NCBI RefSeq assembly: GCF_963668515.1
Contig: NZ_OY764866.1
Location: 124,001-188,000 of the forward strand
Source: an uncultured Ilyobacter sp.
Lineage (GTDB): Bacteria; Fusobacteriota; Fusobacteriia; Fusobacteriales; Fusobacteriaceae
Direction of reading: 5' to 3'
Length of the DNA stretch: 64,000 nucleotides
In this document: piece by piece, positions 18,035 to 26,526 of the stretch
How the letters are laid out: each line of letters opens with the position of its first letter
How positions within the stretch are numbered: position 1 is the first letter of the stretch
Notes under the pieces: generated by a model
What the model was told of the DNA's origin: nothing
The model's input: the letters and a program-made list of their open reading frames with translations, nothing else
Databases searched by the model: none
Made by a program: the position numbers and the translations under genes

Positions 18035-19016
18035 CTATTTATGCTCGTTAAAATATTTTTCTGCCCCAGGGTGAAGTGGTATAGGCATCCCTTTTCTAAC
18101 TGTTTCAAGCTTTATACTATTTGCAGCTGAGTGTGTTTCTTTTAATGCATCTAAATTTTCAAATATAGTTTTTGTTATATTGTATACCAGGTCATCACTT
18201 AGATCTGCTCTTGTTACAAGGAGAGTCTGAACTGCAGCTGTCTCTACATCTTCTTCATTGTCATAAGTCCCTGCAGGAATAACTTCTGAAGCGTAGAAAG
18301 GATACTCCTCTGCCAGCTTTTCAACAGTCGCCTTTCTTATAGGTATGATTTTTACATCCTGAGTTGTGGCCAAATCCATTATAGTAGAGTTTGGAAGACC
18401 TGAAGTAAGGAATGCAGCATCTACTGCTCCATTTTTCATCTGCTCTATTGCCTCTGCATATGACAGATAATCTGCCTTGATATCGTCATAAGTTATTCCG
18501 TAGGCTTTTAAGATTTGACGTGCATTAACCTCTGTTCCACTTCCAGGAGCTCCCACTCCCACTCTTTTTCCTTTTAAGTCTGAAACTTCTTTAATCCCTG
18601 TTTTTTCAACTGTTATAAGTTGAACAAAGTTTGGATAAAGAGCAGCTACTCCTCTTAGGTTTTCTACCTTACCCTTTTCCGAAAATACCTCTGTTCCTGT
18701 GTATGCATAACTAACTACGTCATTCATGGCAAAGGCAAGTTCAACTTTTTCAGTTCCTAGCAAGGTAGCGTTTACTGCAGAAGCTCCTGTAGATTGTACA
18801 GATGAGTTAATGCCTTCTATCTTTTGATTAAGCTGATTTGATATGGCCCCTCCCAAAGGCAAAATACGCCCCTGAACTTCCACCTGTTGCAATTGTCACA
18901 AAGACCGGTCCGGCTGCTTTTTCTCCCCCAGCCTCTTCTTTCTTTCCTGAACAACCTGTAAATAACCCCAACACGACCAAAATTAATACTGCTAAAACAG
19001 TTCCCTTTTTTTTCAT
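18035..19016 (-). pseudogene. TAXI family TRAP solute-binding protein, frameshifted (copy 1)
   Basis: From the ATG at 19016 the frame encodes a lipoprotein signal peptide (LGLFTGCSG) and the start of the mature protein to GGSSGAYFA. At about 18855-18857 an extra T (TTT where the paralogue has TT) shifts the frame, and GGAISNQLNQK onward continues in the next frame to the normal C-terminus NEHK. The intact paralogue is 981 bp from its start to its stop; this copy is 982 bp, so the single extra base is the only visible lesion. It is either a recent pseudogene, a phase-variable tract or a base-calling error. The TAXI fold otherwise matches copy 2 almost residue by residue. Confidence 0.85.
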
Positions 19017-19254
19017 TAAATCTCCCCCCCATCTGTATTTTATTAAAAATATATCAAAACACAAAAATAAAAACTATAGATAAGCTATACCGATTTAAAC
19101 TTAAAAATCCTTTTGTATTGAAGCATTTTTCCTTATTTTCCCGGAAAAAAATTCAGTTTTTATACATACGTCTTATTTTTTCTATATTGATGCTTTCTTT
19201 AATTTAATCGCATCAGCAGTAAGGACAGGGACTTACTATTAAAAAAGTTTATAA

Positions 19255-19286
19255 GAAAAACCCCCTATACCGGAAAATATAGGGGG
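19255..19286 (-). terminator. terminator after TRAP copy 2
   Basis: CCCCCTATA (19261-19269) pairs with TATAGGGGG (19278-19286), a perfect 9-bp stem. On the minus strand it is followed by a T run, so it ends the operon of TRAP copy 2. Confidence 0.85.
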
Positions 19287-19295
19287 AAAGAGTTT

Positions 19296-21284
19296 TTATG
19301 CCTCGGAAATTGCCTTAGCTAGAGCAATTTTACTTAGCATAAAGAGTGTCCCAAATATTATCACTCCTGCTATATCTGTATATATTCCAGGTATGATCAG
19401 CATCAACGAGGCTGCAAACATTGCCGTTCTCTCAACCATATTCAAGTTCTTATGGAGATATCCCTCTACCGATGCCCCCATAGCCAAAACCCCCAAAGAG
19501 GCTGTGGCAACTACTAAGATGGTCTTAGTAACTGTTGTATCAATAAGAAGTAGTGAAGGTGAATAAACAAATACATAAGGTACTATAAACCCTGCAAGAG
19601 CAAGTTTCACTGCCTCAAATCCTGTTTTTGAAGGACTTCCCCCTGCTATACCTGCCCCTGCAAAAGCCGCCAATGCAACAGGTGGAGTGAGATTCGCTAG
19701 CATACCAAAGTAAAATACAAACATATGAGATACAAGATGTGGTACTCCCATTTTAGCAAGTGCCGGAGCAGCCATTGTAGCTGTAATTATATAAGCCGGT
19801 ATTGATGGTAGACCCATTCCTAGAACTATACAGGCTACCATTGTGAGCATCAAAGTTAAAAGTAATTTCCCTTTCCCTAAGAATAAAATTGCCCCTGCTA
19901 ATTTTAATCCAAAACCTGTCTGAGTAGCTACACCTATTATAAGTCCAACTACTGCACAAGACATGGCAACTCCAAGTGCTGTACGAGATCCATCTTCAAG
20001 GCAGTCTATTATATCCTTGAAACTCATTCTAGTCTCTTTTCTAAGAGAGCTGGCAATTATGGTAAATATAATAGACCAGAATGCCGCATAAATAGGTGTT
20101 TTACCACTTATTAGAAAATATAGAAGTCCAAACAATGGCAGCAAGAGATGCCCTTTCTCCTTCATTACCAGACTGGTTTTAGGAAGTTGATCTTTTGGCA
20201 TACCATTAAGTCCTTTTTTACAGGCTCTTAAATGAATTATTACTATTACTCCCAGGTAGTACAAAAGTGCCGGTATTACTGCCGCAGTTGCTATCTTAAT
20301 ATATTTTACTCCTAGATACTCCGCCATTATAAATGCAGTTGCACCCATAACAGGAGGCAATATCTGTCCTCCGCAAGAGGCAGCTGCCTCTACTGCACCG
20401 GCAAACTCCTTGTCATATCCTATTTTTTTCATAAGTGGTATTGTAAATGCCCCCGTTGTAACAACATTTGCAATGGCACTCCCATTTATTGATCCTAAAA
20501 ATCCGCTTGAAATTACCGCAACCTTTGCAGGTCCACCCTTACCTGATCCTGCAAGGGCCATTGAAAGGTCGTTAAAAAATTGTCCCATCCCTGACTTTTG
20601 TAAAAAGGAACCAAAGAGTACAAAAAGAAATATATAAGTGGAGGAAACTCCTACGGCGATTCCATATATTCCCTCTGTCGAAAGATACATATAATCAGCT
20701 ATATCTCTTATACCATATCCCCTGTGTGCTATCAGATTAGGAAGTTTTGATCCAAAAAATGCATAAAGTAGAAATATGCTGGCAAGAATAGCGATCTCTT
20801 TTCCTGTTATTCTTCTTCCAGCCTCAAGCACTAATAATACTGCCATAATCCCGAAAGCTATATCAAGGTTGTTAGGCATACCTGCCCTCATAACGAGATT
20901 ATTATAATTTAAAACAATATATCCTGCGAGACTCAGGGACAACCCGGAAAAAACCCAATCCAGTATAGAGGGCTTTTCTCTTGAGGATTTTTTACTGGCC
21001 GGATAAAGGAGATAAACTAAGGACATTATTACAGAAACGTGTACAGATCTGTGTACAAGGGTAACTAAGGGGCCACTCCAAGCGGTATAGAGGTGAAAAA
21101 TAGACAAGGCTACTGCCACTAAAAATACAATTTTACCAGAACTTGTATCTCTCCCAAATTTTCTAAACCTAGCTTCTGTATCAAATTTTTCAAGTAAATT
21201 TTCATCAGCTATTTCAGACTTGATATCACATGAATAATCCGTGCAATCAATTATTTTTTCTTCCTTTACTTCATCCTTTTTCAT
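19296..21284 (-). CDS. TAXI-TRAP transporter fused permease (copy 2)
   Basis: A 662-residue fused TRAP permease collinear with the copy at 15958-17949. It has the same GGQILPPVMGATAFIMAEY and GLPSIPAYI signatures and an acidic N-terminal extension. Most differences are in the N-terminal ~100 and C-terminal ~50 residues. It couples to the intact binding protein gene 83 bp upstream. The substrate is unknown; members of the TAXI class import 2-oxoglutarate, glutamate or other dicarboxylates. Confidence 0.93.
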   Translation of the reverse strand: MKKDEVKEEKIIDCTDYSCDIKSEIADENLLEKFDTEARFRKFGRDTSSGKIVFLVAVALSIFHLYTAWSGPLVTLVHRSVHVSVIMSLVYLLYPASKKSSREKPSILDWVFSGLSLSLAGYIVLNYNNLVMRAGMPNNLDIAFGIMAVLLVLEAGRRITGKEIAILASIFLLYAFFGSKLPNLIAHRGYGIRDIADYMYLSTEGIYGIAVGVSSTYIFLFVLFGSFLQKSGMGQFFNDLSMALAGSGKGGPAKVAVISSGFLGSINGSAIANVVTTGAFTIPLMKKIGYDKEFAGAVEAAASCGGQILPPVMGATAFIMAEYLGVKYIKIATAAVIPALLYYLGVIVIIHLRACKKGLNGMPKDQLPKTSLVMKEKGHLLLPLFGLLYFLISGKTPIYAAFWSIIFTIIASSLRKETRMSFKDIIDCLEDGSRTALGVAMSCAVVGLIIGVATQTGFGLKLAGAILFLGKGKLLLTLMLTMVACIVLGMGLPSIPAYIITATMAAPALAKMGVPHLVSHMFVFYFGMLANLTPPVALAAFAGAGIAGGSPSKTGFEAVKLALAGFIVPYVFVYSPSLLLIDTTVTKTILVVATASLGVLAMGASVEGYLHKNLNMVERTAMFAASLMLIIPGIYTDIAGVIIFGTLFMLSKIALAKAISEA

Positions 21285-21367
21285 TTTAGATTTTACACCT
21301 CCAAATTTCTACCAAAACAAACAAATATACTTGAGGGACATTGTAAAATGTCCCTTAAATAAATTCC

Positions 21368-22348
21368 TTATTTATGCTCGTTAAAATATTTTTCTGCCCC
21401 AGGGTGAAGTGGTATAGGCATCCCTTTTCTAACTGTTTCAAGCTTTATACTATTTGCAGCTGAGTGTGTTTCTTTCAATGCATCTAAATTTTCAAATATA
21501 GTTTTTGTTATATTGTATACCAGGTCATCACTTAGATCTGCTCTTGTTACAAGGAGAGTCTGAACTGCAGCTGTCTCTACATCTTCTTCATTGTCATAAG
21601 TCCCTGCAGGAATAACTTCTGAAGCGTAGAAAGGATACCCCTCTGCTAGCTTTTCAACAGTCGCCTTTCTTATAGGTATGATTTTTACATCCTGAGTTGT
21701 GGCCAAATCCATTATAGTAGAGTTTGGAAGACCTGAAGTAAGGAATGCAGCATCTACAGCTCCGTTTTTCATCTGCTCTATTGCCTCTGCATATGACAGA
21801 TAATCCGCCTTGATATCGTCATAAGTTATTTCGTGAGCCTTCAATATTTGACGTGCATTAACCTCTGTTCCACTTCCAGGGGCTCCTACTCCCACTCTTT
21901 TCCCTTTTAAGTCTGAAACTTCTTTAATCCCTGTCTTTTCTACTGTTATAAGCTGAACATAGTTAGGATACAAAGCCGCTATTCCTCTTAGGTTTTCTAC
22001 CTTACCCTTTTCCGAAAATACCTCTGTTCCTGTGTATGCATAACTAACTACGTCATTCATGGCAAAGGCAAGTTCAACTTTTTTAGCTCCCAATAAGGTT
22101 GCATTTACTGCAGAAGCTCCTGTTGACTGTACAGACGAGTTAATGCCTTCAACCTTTTGATTAAGTTGATTTGATATGGCTCCTCCCAAAGCAAAATATG
22201 CTCCTGAACTTCCACCTGTTGCGATAGTAACAAAAACATTTTCAGCTTTTTCACCTTCAGCTCCCTCCTTTTTTCCACCACTACATCCAGTCATCAAGAC
22301 CAACAAAAAAAGAACAAATACAACTAATACGGAACTTTTATTTCTCAT
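21368..22348 (-). CDS. TAXI family TRAP solute-binding lipoprotein (copy 2)
   Basis: A 326-residue periplasmic binding protein. The N-terminus has a lipoprotein signal with the lipobox LMTGCSG (Cys about 22), then VTIATGGSSGAYFALGGA, GAPGSGTEVNARQIL (about 145) and a conserved NEHK end. I start at the internal Met of MRNKSS (22348), which follows a GGAGG-like site; the upstream ATG adds only MGGFL. It delivers substrate to the permease gene downstream. The 3' two thirds are nearly identical in nucleotides to copy 1. Confidence 0.93.
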   Translation of the reverse strand: MRNKSSVLVVFVLFLLVLMTGCSGGKKEGAEGEKAENVFVTIATGGSSGAYFALGGAISNQLNQKVEGINSSVQSTGASAVNATLLGAKKVELAFAMNDVVSYAYTGTEVFSEKGKVENLRGIAALYPNYVQLITVEKTGIKEVSDLKGKRVGVGAPGSGTEVNARQILKAHEITYDDIKADYLSYAEAIEQMKNGAVDAAFLTSGLPNSTIMDLATTQDVKIIPIRKATVEKLAEGYPFYASEVIPAGTYDNEEDVETAAVQTLLVTRADLSDDLVYNITKTIFENLDALKETHSAANSIKLETVRKGMPIPLHPGAEKYFNEHK

Positions 22349-22464
22349 TAAAAACCCTCCCAAATTTATTTTTTCTAACTATTATGATTTTAGTATATTA
22401 TTTTCGAAATAAGAATAACTTTTATTTATCATACATTTTTAGAAATTAAAATACATTATCACAA

Positions 22465-22491
22465 AATAAAATACAGGACTAGGTCCTGTAT
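22465..22491 (-). terminator. terminator of the response-regulator gene
   Basis: ATACAGGAC pairs with GTCCTGTAT around a three-base loop (22471-22491). On the minus strand it is followed by TTTTATTTT. It touches the stop codon of the gene it ends. Confidence 0.8.
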
Positions 22492-23246
22492 CAAATTCCA
22501 AAAAAATTCTTAAATTTCTTTAAATAATTTCTGCTAACTTGTATATCATAATTTTTCAACCCTTTTACTTCTATTTTATACGTATAATTAAACCAGGGAA
22601 TAATCTCGTCTATATAATCTATGTTTATTATGGTACTCTTGTGTATTCTCATAAATTTATCCTCTCTTAATCTACTCTCCAACTCCTTTAAAGAATGACT
22701 GCACTCATAAGCAGAATCTAAAGTGTGTACCAAAATTACATTCTTTTCTGATTTAATGAAAATTATTTTATTTATATCTATTAATACTAGCTTAGTATTC
22801 TTTTGAATACATAATTTTTCAAGAGATGTGCTGTTCTCATTTTCAATATTAGGATCTTTTTCGTCATTATTAGGATTCTTATTCGTTATTTTATCTCTAA
22901 TTCTATCAATGGTAAGCTTTATTCTATCTTCTGAGAAAGGTTTTAGTATATAATCCACTGCATTCACTTCAAATCCCTGCACCGCATAATGATCATATGC
23001 CGTTGCAAAAACAATCAATGGATGATTTTTATTTTCAGATATTTTTCTAGCGATCAACATCCCACTGTTATTTTGAAGATTTATATCCATAAATACGCAG
23101 TCAGGTTTTAATTTTTCTATCTTATCTAGAGCTTCGTCACCATCTCCAGTCTCTCCGCATATCTCAATATCATCATATTTTTCCAAGAAATATCTGATCT
23201 CATTTCTTATATATTTTTCGTCATCCACGATAAAAATTCTAATCAT
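22491..23246 (-). CDS. LytT/AgrA-type response regulator
   Basis: A 251-residue protein. Receiver domain at 1-120: the DDE acidic pair (about 7-9), phospho-acceptor Asp in CVFMDINLQ (about 54), ATAYDHYA and the KPF Lys (about 103). A low-complexity Asn/Asp/Glu linker (about 120-145) follows, then a LytTR DNA-binding domain with FMRIHKSTIINIDYI. The start is MIRIF at 23246 behind GGGGGAA. The likely partner is the LytS-type kinase at 26527-28203, placed on the other side of korDABC. Confidence 0.92.
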   Translation of the reverse strand: MIRIFIVDDEKYIRNEIRYFLEKYDDIEICGETGDGDEALDKIEKLKPDCVFMDINLQNNSGMLIARKISENKNHPLIVFATAYDHYAVQGFEVNAVDYILKPFSEDRIKLTIDRIRDKITNKNPNNDEKDPNIENENSTSLEKLCIQKNTKLVLIDINKIIFIKSEKNVILVHTLDSAYECSHSLKELESRLREDKFMRIHKSTIINIDYIDEIIPWFNYTYKIEVKGLKNYDIQVSRNYLKKFKNFFGI

Positions 23247-23778
23247 TTTATTCCCCCTATTATATCCCAAACAAATATTTTACATTAGATCATTATTAAA
23301 TTATTTCAGGTCTCCGCCTGATTTCAGATATTTTTTTATCTTAAAGATGTTTTTAGCATCTCGATTATCTTTCTAAAACAATACTGACTAACAAAAAATT
23401 TTATTTATACAATATATTATACTTTATTACTGAATATTTTTATTAGATTAAATATATTTTTCATAAAGTTTGCAATATACAACTCTTTCATAAACCTTAA
23501 AATCCAATTTACTTAAAAGTTCAAACTTATTTTACACTTTATTTAAAAATAATGCACTAAATTAATAATTAATGCAACAAAATAGTAAACTATGTTCTAA
23601 TAAAACTTTATGTATTACAATTATAATATAAAAATTGTTTAAGAGTAAATTTATTTAACTAAATTCTAAAAGCTTTATTATCACCTATTTAAAAATGTAC
23701 TTGTCTTTAAACTTTATTAATATTTATATCTAAATCAATAAATCTAATCATAAAAATTACTTTAACAAGGAGGCTAGC
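23247..23778. other. gene-free, AT-rich divergent intergenic region
   Basis: A 532-bp stretch between the divergently transcribed response regulator and korD. It is over 75% A+T and contains no credible ORF. A short inverted repeat, TCAGG with CCTGA, lies near 23310. It must hold both promoters and possibly LytTR sites, but I cannot point to a specific operator. Confidence 0.5.
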
Positions 23779-23973
23779 GTGGAAGAAAAAGTACTTGTTG
23801 TAAAAAAAGGGTTGTGTAAGGGCTGTGAAATCTGTGTTGAATTCTGTCCAAAGGATGTTTTGGACATGAAGGATGGAAAAGTCAATGTTAAAAATATCAG
23901 CGCATGCATACAGTGTAATATGTGTGGTAAACTATGTCCTGATTATGCTATCGGTATTAGGAGGAATGGATAA
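23779..23973 (+). CDS. korD: 2-oxoacid:ferredoxin oxidoreductase, ferredoxin-like subunit
   Basis: A 64-residue protein with two [4Fe-4S] motifs, CKGCEICVEFC and CIQCNMCGKLC. It starts with GTG behind AAGGAGG and ends by overlapping the korA start. As the delta subunit it passes electrons from the TPP site to ferredoxin. The order delta-alpha-beta-gamma is that of KorDABC / 2-oxoglutarate synthase operons. Confidence 0.92.
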   Translation: MEEKVLVVKKGLCKGCEICVEFCPKDVLDMKDGKVNVKNISACIQCNMCGKLCPDYAIGIRRNG

Positions 23974-25106
23974 TGAGCAAAATTAAGTTTATGCAAGGAA
24001 ACGAAGCTTGTGTTGAGGGTGCCATCGCTGCAGGGATGAAATTTTTTGCAGGGTATCCTATCACACCATCAACTGAGGTTATGGAAAAATCTGCTGAAAT
24101 GCTTCCTAGAGTTGAGGGGAAATTTATTCAGATGGAAGATGAGATCGCCGGTATCGCTGCTGCAATCGGTGGATCAATTGCAGGATCAAAATCCATGACT
24201 GCAACAAGCGGACCTGGATTCTCACTAAAAATGGAAAACCTAGGATATGCAGTAATCGCTGAGATTCCTTTAGTTGTTGTAAATGTACAAAGAAGCGGAC
24301 CAAGTACGGGTCTTCCTACATCTCCATCTCAGGGAGATATGATGCAGGCTAAATGGGGAACTCACGGTGACCATCCTGTAATTGCTCTTTCACCATCTAC
24401 AGTACAAGAGTGCTATACTCTCACAGCGAGGGCTTTCAACCTGGCTGAAAAATACAGAATGCCTGTTCTTTTCATGCTAGATGAGGTTGTTGGACATATG
24501 AGAGAAAAAGTAGTTTTAGATCCAACTCTTATTGAGGAAATAGTAGACAGAGCAAAGCCTGCAAAAGACGATGCTTCTTACCTTCCTTATGGAGTATCAG
24601 GAGATGAGCTTGTTCCTAAAATGTCTCCATTTGGAGAGGGACACAGATACCATATCACCGGTCTTGTACACGATGAGACAGGTTTCCCTACAAACAGTAC
24701 AAAAGTTGCAGATAAGTTAATGACAAGATTAATGAATAAAGTTGAAAAAAATAAAGATGATATTATTCAGTATGAAGAATACATGATGGAAGATGCTGAA
24801 TATGTTATATTCTCTTATGGAAGTACAGCCAGATCTTCAAAGCAGGCAGTTATGGATCTTAGAGAAAAAGGGATAAAAGCGGGATTATTCAGAGCCATTA
24901 CAATCTGGCCTTTCCCTGAGGAAAGAATCAGAGAATTAGCTCAAAAGTCAAAGGGAATTCTTGTGGCTGAGATGAATCTAGGACAAATGGTTCTTGAGGT
25001 TGAGCGTATCGCCAACGGAAGTTGTCCTGTAAAACTAATGGGTAAAGGTAACGGAGAGTTCATAAGCCCTGCAGAAATAGTTGAAAAATTTGGGGAGGTA
25101 ATGTAA
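23973..25106 (+). CDS. korA: 2-oxoglutarate (2-oxoacid):ferredoxin oxidoreductase alpha subunit
   Basis: A 377-residue alpha subunit. It has the N-terminal pyruvate-ferredoxin-oxidoreductase domain with GYPITPSTEV (about 28-37), an EDEIAGIAAAIG segment, TSGPGFSLK and the C-terminal domain II with GSTARSSKQAV. It catalyses reversible oxidative decarboxylation of a 2-oxoacid to acyl-CoA. 2-Oxoglutarate is the most likely substrate from family resemblance; a branched-chain 2-oxoacid cannot be excluded. Confidence 0.9.
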   Translation: MSKIKFMQGNEACVEGAIAAGMKFFAGYPITPSTEVMEKSAEMLPRVEGKFIQMEDEIAGIAAAIGGSIAGSKSMTATSGPGFSLKMENLGYAVIAEIPLVVVNVQRSGPSTGLPTSPSQGDMMQAKWGTHGDHPVIALSPSTVQECYTLTARAFNLAEKYRMPVLFMLDEVVGHMREKVVLDPTLIEEIVDRAKPAKDDASYLPYGVSGDELVPKMSPFGEGHRYHITGLVHDETGFPTNSTKVADKLMTRLMNKVEKNKDDIIQYEEYMMEDAEYVIFSYGSTARSSKQAVMDLREKGIKAGLFRAITIWPFPEERIRELAQKSKGILVAEMNLGQMVLEVERIANGSCPVKLMGKGNGEFISPAEIVEKFGEVM

Positions 25107-25108
25107 TA

Positions 25109-25933
25109 ATGGATACTTGTAAAAATAAAAGCTATTATAGAGAAGATAAATTACCTCATATCTGGTGCCCTGGATGTGCCCACGGTATAGTAATGCACGC
25201 ACTGGTTAATGCCATAGAAAATATAGGTCTAAACAAAGACGACGTGTGTGTAGTATCTGGTATAGGATGTTCATCTAGAGCTCCTGGATATTTAGATTTC
25301 AACACTTTACATACCACTCACGGAAGAGCCCTTGCTTTTGCTACAGGGATAAAAATGGCAAAACCTGGTATGAAAGTAATCGCACTAGGGGGAGACGGCG
25401 ACTTCACTGCAATCGGAGGTAACCATCTAATCCATGCTGCAAGAAGAAACATCGACATCGCGGCAATTATTTTTAATAACAACATATACGGAATGACAGG
25501 GGGACAATTCTCTCCTACAACTCCTATTGGTGATTATGCTACTACAACTCCTACTGGAAACATCGATCCGAACTTTGATATAGTTAAGCTTGTAGAAGGT
25601 GCAGGTGCTAGTTATGTAGCAAGAGGTACTGCATACCACTTTGACGCTCTTGTAAAATTATTTGAAAATGCCATCAACCACAAAGGATTCTCTCTGGTAG
25701 AGGCTGTAAGTACTTGTCCTACAAGTTACGGAAGAAAAAACAAAGGATTCAAGGGGAACCCTGCCGCCATGCTTAAGTATATGAGAGACAACAGTGTTCC
25801 TGTGGCTGCTGTTGCAAAACTTCCAAAGGAAAAAGTAGAAGGAAAGCTTGTTATCGGGGAATTCAAAAACGAGCAGAAACCTGAGTACACAGAAGAATAT
25901 CAAAAAATCATAGATAAAGTAAGAGGGGTGTAG
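25109..25933 (+). CDS. korB: 2-oxoglutarate (2-oxoacid):ferredoxin oxidoreductase beta subunit
   Basis: A 274-residue thiamine-diphosphate subunit. It has IWCPGCAHG (about 18-26), GIGCSSR (about 52) and the TPP motif starting GGDGDF (about 93) and ending in FNNNIYGMTGGQ. It lies directly after korA (2 bp) and before korC (3 bp). Confidence 0.93.
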   Translation: MDTCKNKSYYREDKLPHIWCPGCAHGIVMHALVNAIENIGLNKDDVCVVSGIGCSSRAPGYLDFNTLHTTHGRALAFATGIKMAKPGMKVIALGGDGDFTAIGGNHLIHAARRNIDIAAIIFNNNIYGMTGGQFSPTTPIGDYATTTPTGNIDPNFDIVKLVEGAGASYVARGTAYHFDALVKLFENAINHKGFSLVEAVSTCPTSYGRKNKGFKGNPAAMLKYMRDNSVPVAAVAKLPKEKVEGKLVIGEFKNEQKPEYTEEYQKIIDKVRGV

Positions 25934-25936
25934 GAG

Positions 25937-26458
25937 ATGGCAAAGGAAATCAGATTAAGCGGTTCAGGTGGACAGGGTCTTATTTTGGCAGGTATCATCC
26001 TTGCAGAAGCTGCCTTAAAACAGGGTAAAGTAGCTGTTCAGTCACAATCTTACGGTCCTGAAGCAAGAGGAGGAGCAAGTAAGTCTGAGGTTATCATAAG
26101 TGATACTGAGATTCTTTACCCAAAGGTAAATCAGGCTGATATCTTTCTTTCACTGACTCAGAAATCTTTTGATACATATGGAAGCGGAAACAAAGAAAAC
26201 TGTAGCATTGTAATAGATTCAAGTGTTAAGACTCCAGAAGGTTTAAACGTAGTTAAACTTCCTATCCTTGAGACGGCTAAGGAAAAAGTAGGAAACTCGA
26301 TAGTTGCAAACATCGTATCTCTCGGAGCTATACAGGCAGCTACAAACATTGTAGATAGAGATATTCTAGAAGAGGCTATCCTCGGAAGAGTTCCTGCCCA
26401 TGTAAAAGAGCTAAACAAGAAGGCATTCCAGGCTGGTATTGATTTAGTTAAATTATAA
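25937..26458 (+). CDS. korC: 2-oxoglutarate (2-oxoacid):ferredoxin oxidoreductase gamma subunit
   Basis: A 173-residue gamma subunit with the domain signature SGSGGQGLILAGIILAEAA at the N-terminus and SYGPEARGGASKSEV (about 39). It completes the four-subunit enzyme. It is the last gene before a strong terminator. Confidence 0.93.
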   Translation: MAKEIRLSGSGGQGLILAGIILAEAALKQGKVAVQSQSYGPEARGGASKSEVIISDTEILYPKVNQADIFLSLTQKSFDTYGSGNKENCSIVIDSSVKTPEGLNVVKLPILETAKEKVGNSIVANIVSLGAIQAATNIVDRDILEEAILGRVPAHVKELNKKAFQAGIDLVKL

Positions 26459-26485
26459 GATTTTATATTGAGACTTGAAGCTAAA

Positions 26486-26518
26486 CAAAAAAAGGACTTT
26501 AAACAGTCCTTTTTTTTA
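26486..26518 (+). terminator. terminator of korDABC
   Basis: AAAAGGACT and AGTCCTTTT pair around a short loop, followed by a run of T. The A-rich 5' side means it may also serve the converging kinase gene. Confidence 0.85.
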
Positions 26519-26526
26519 ATATCTCA

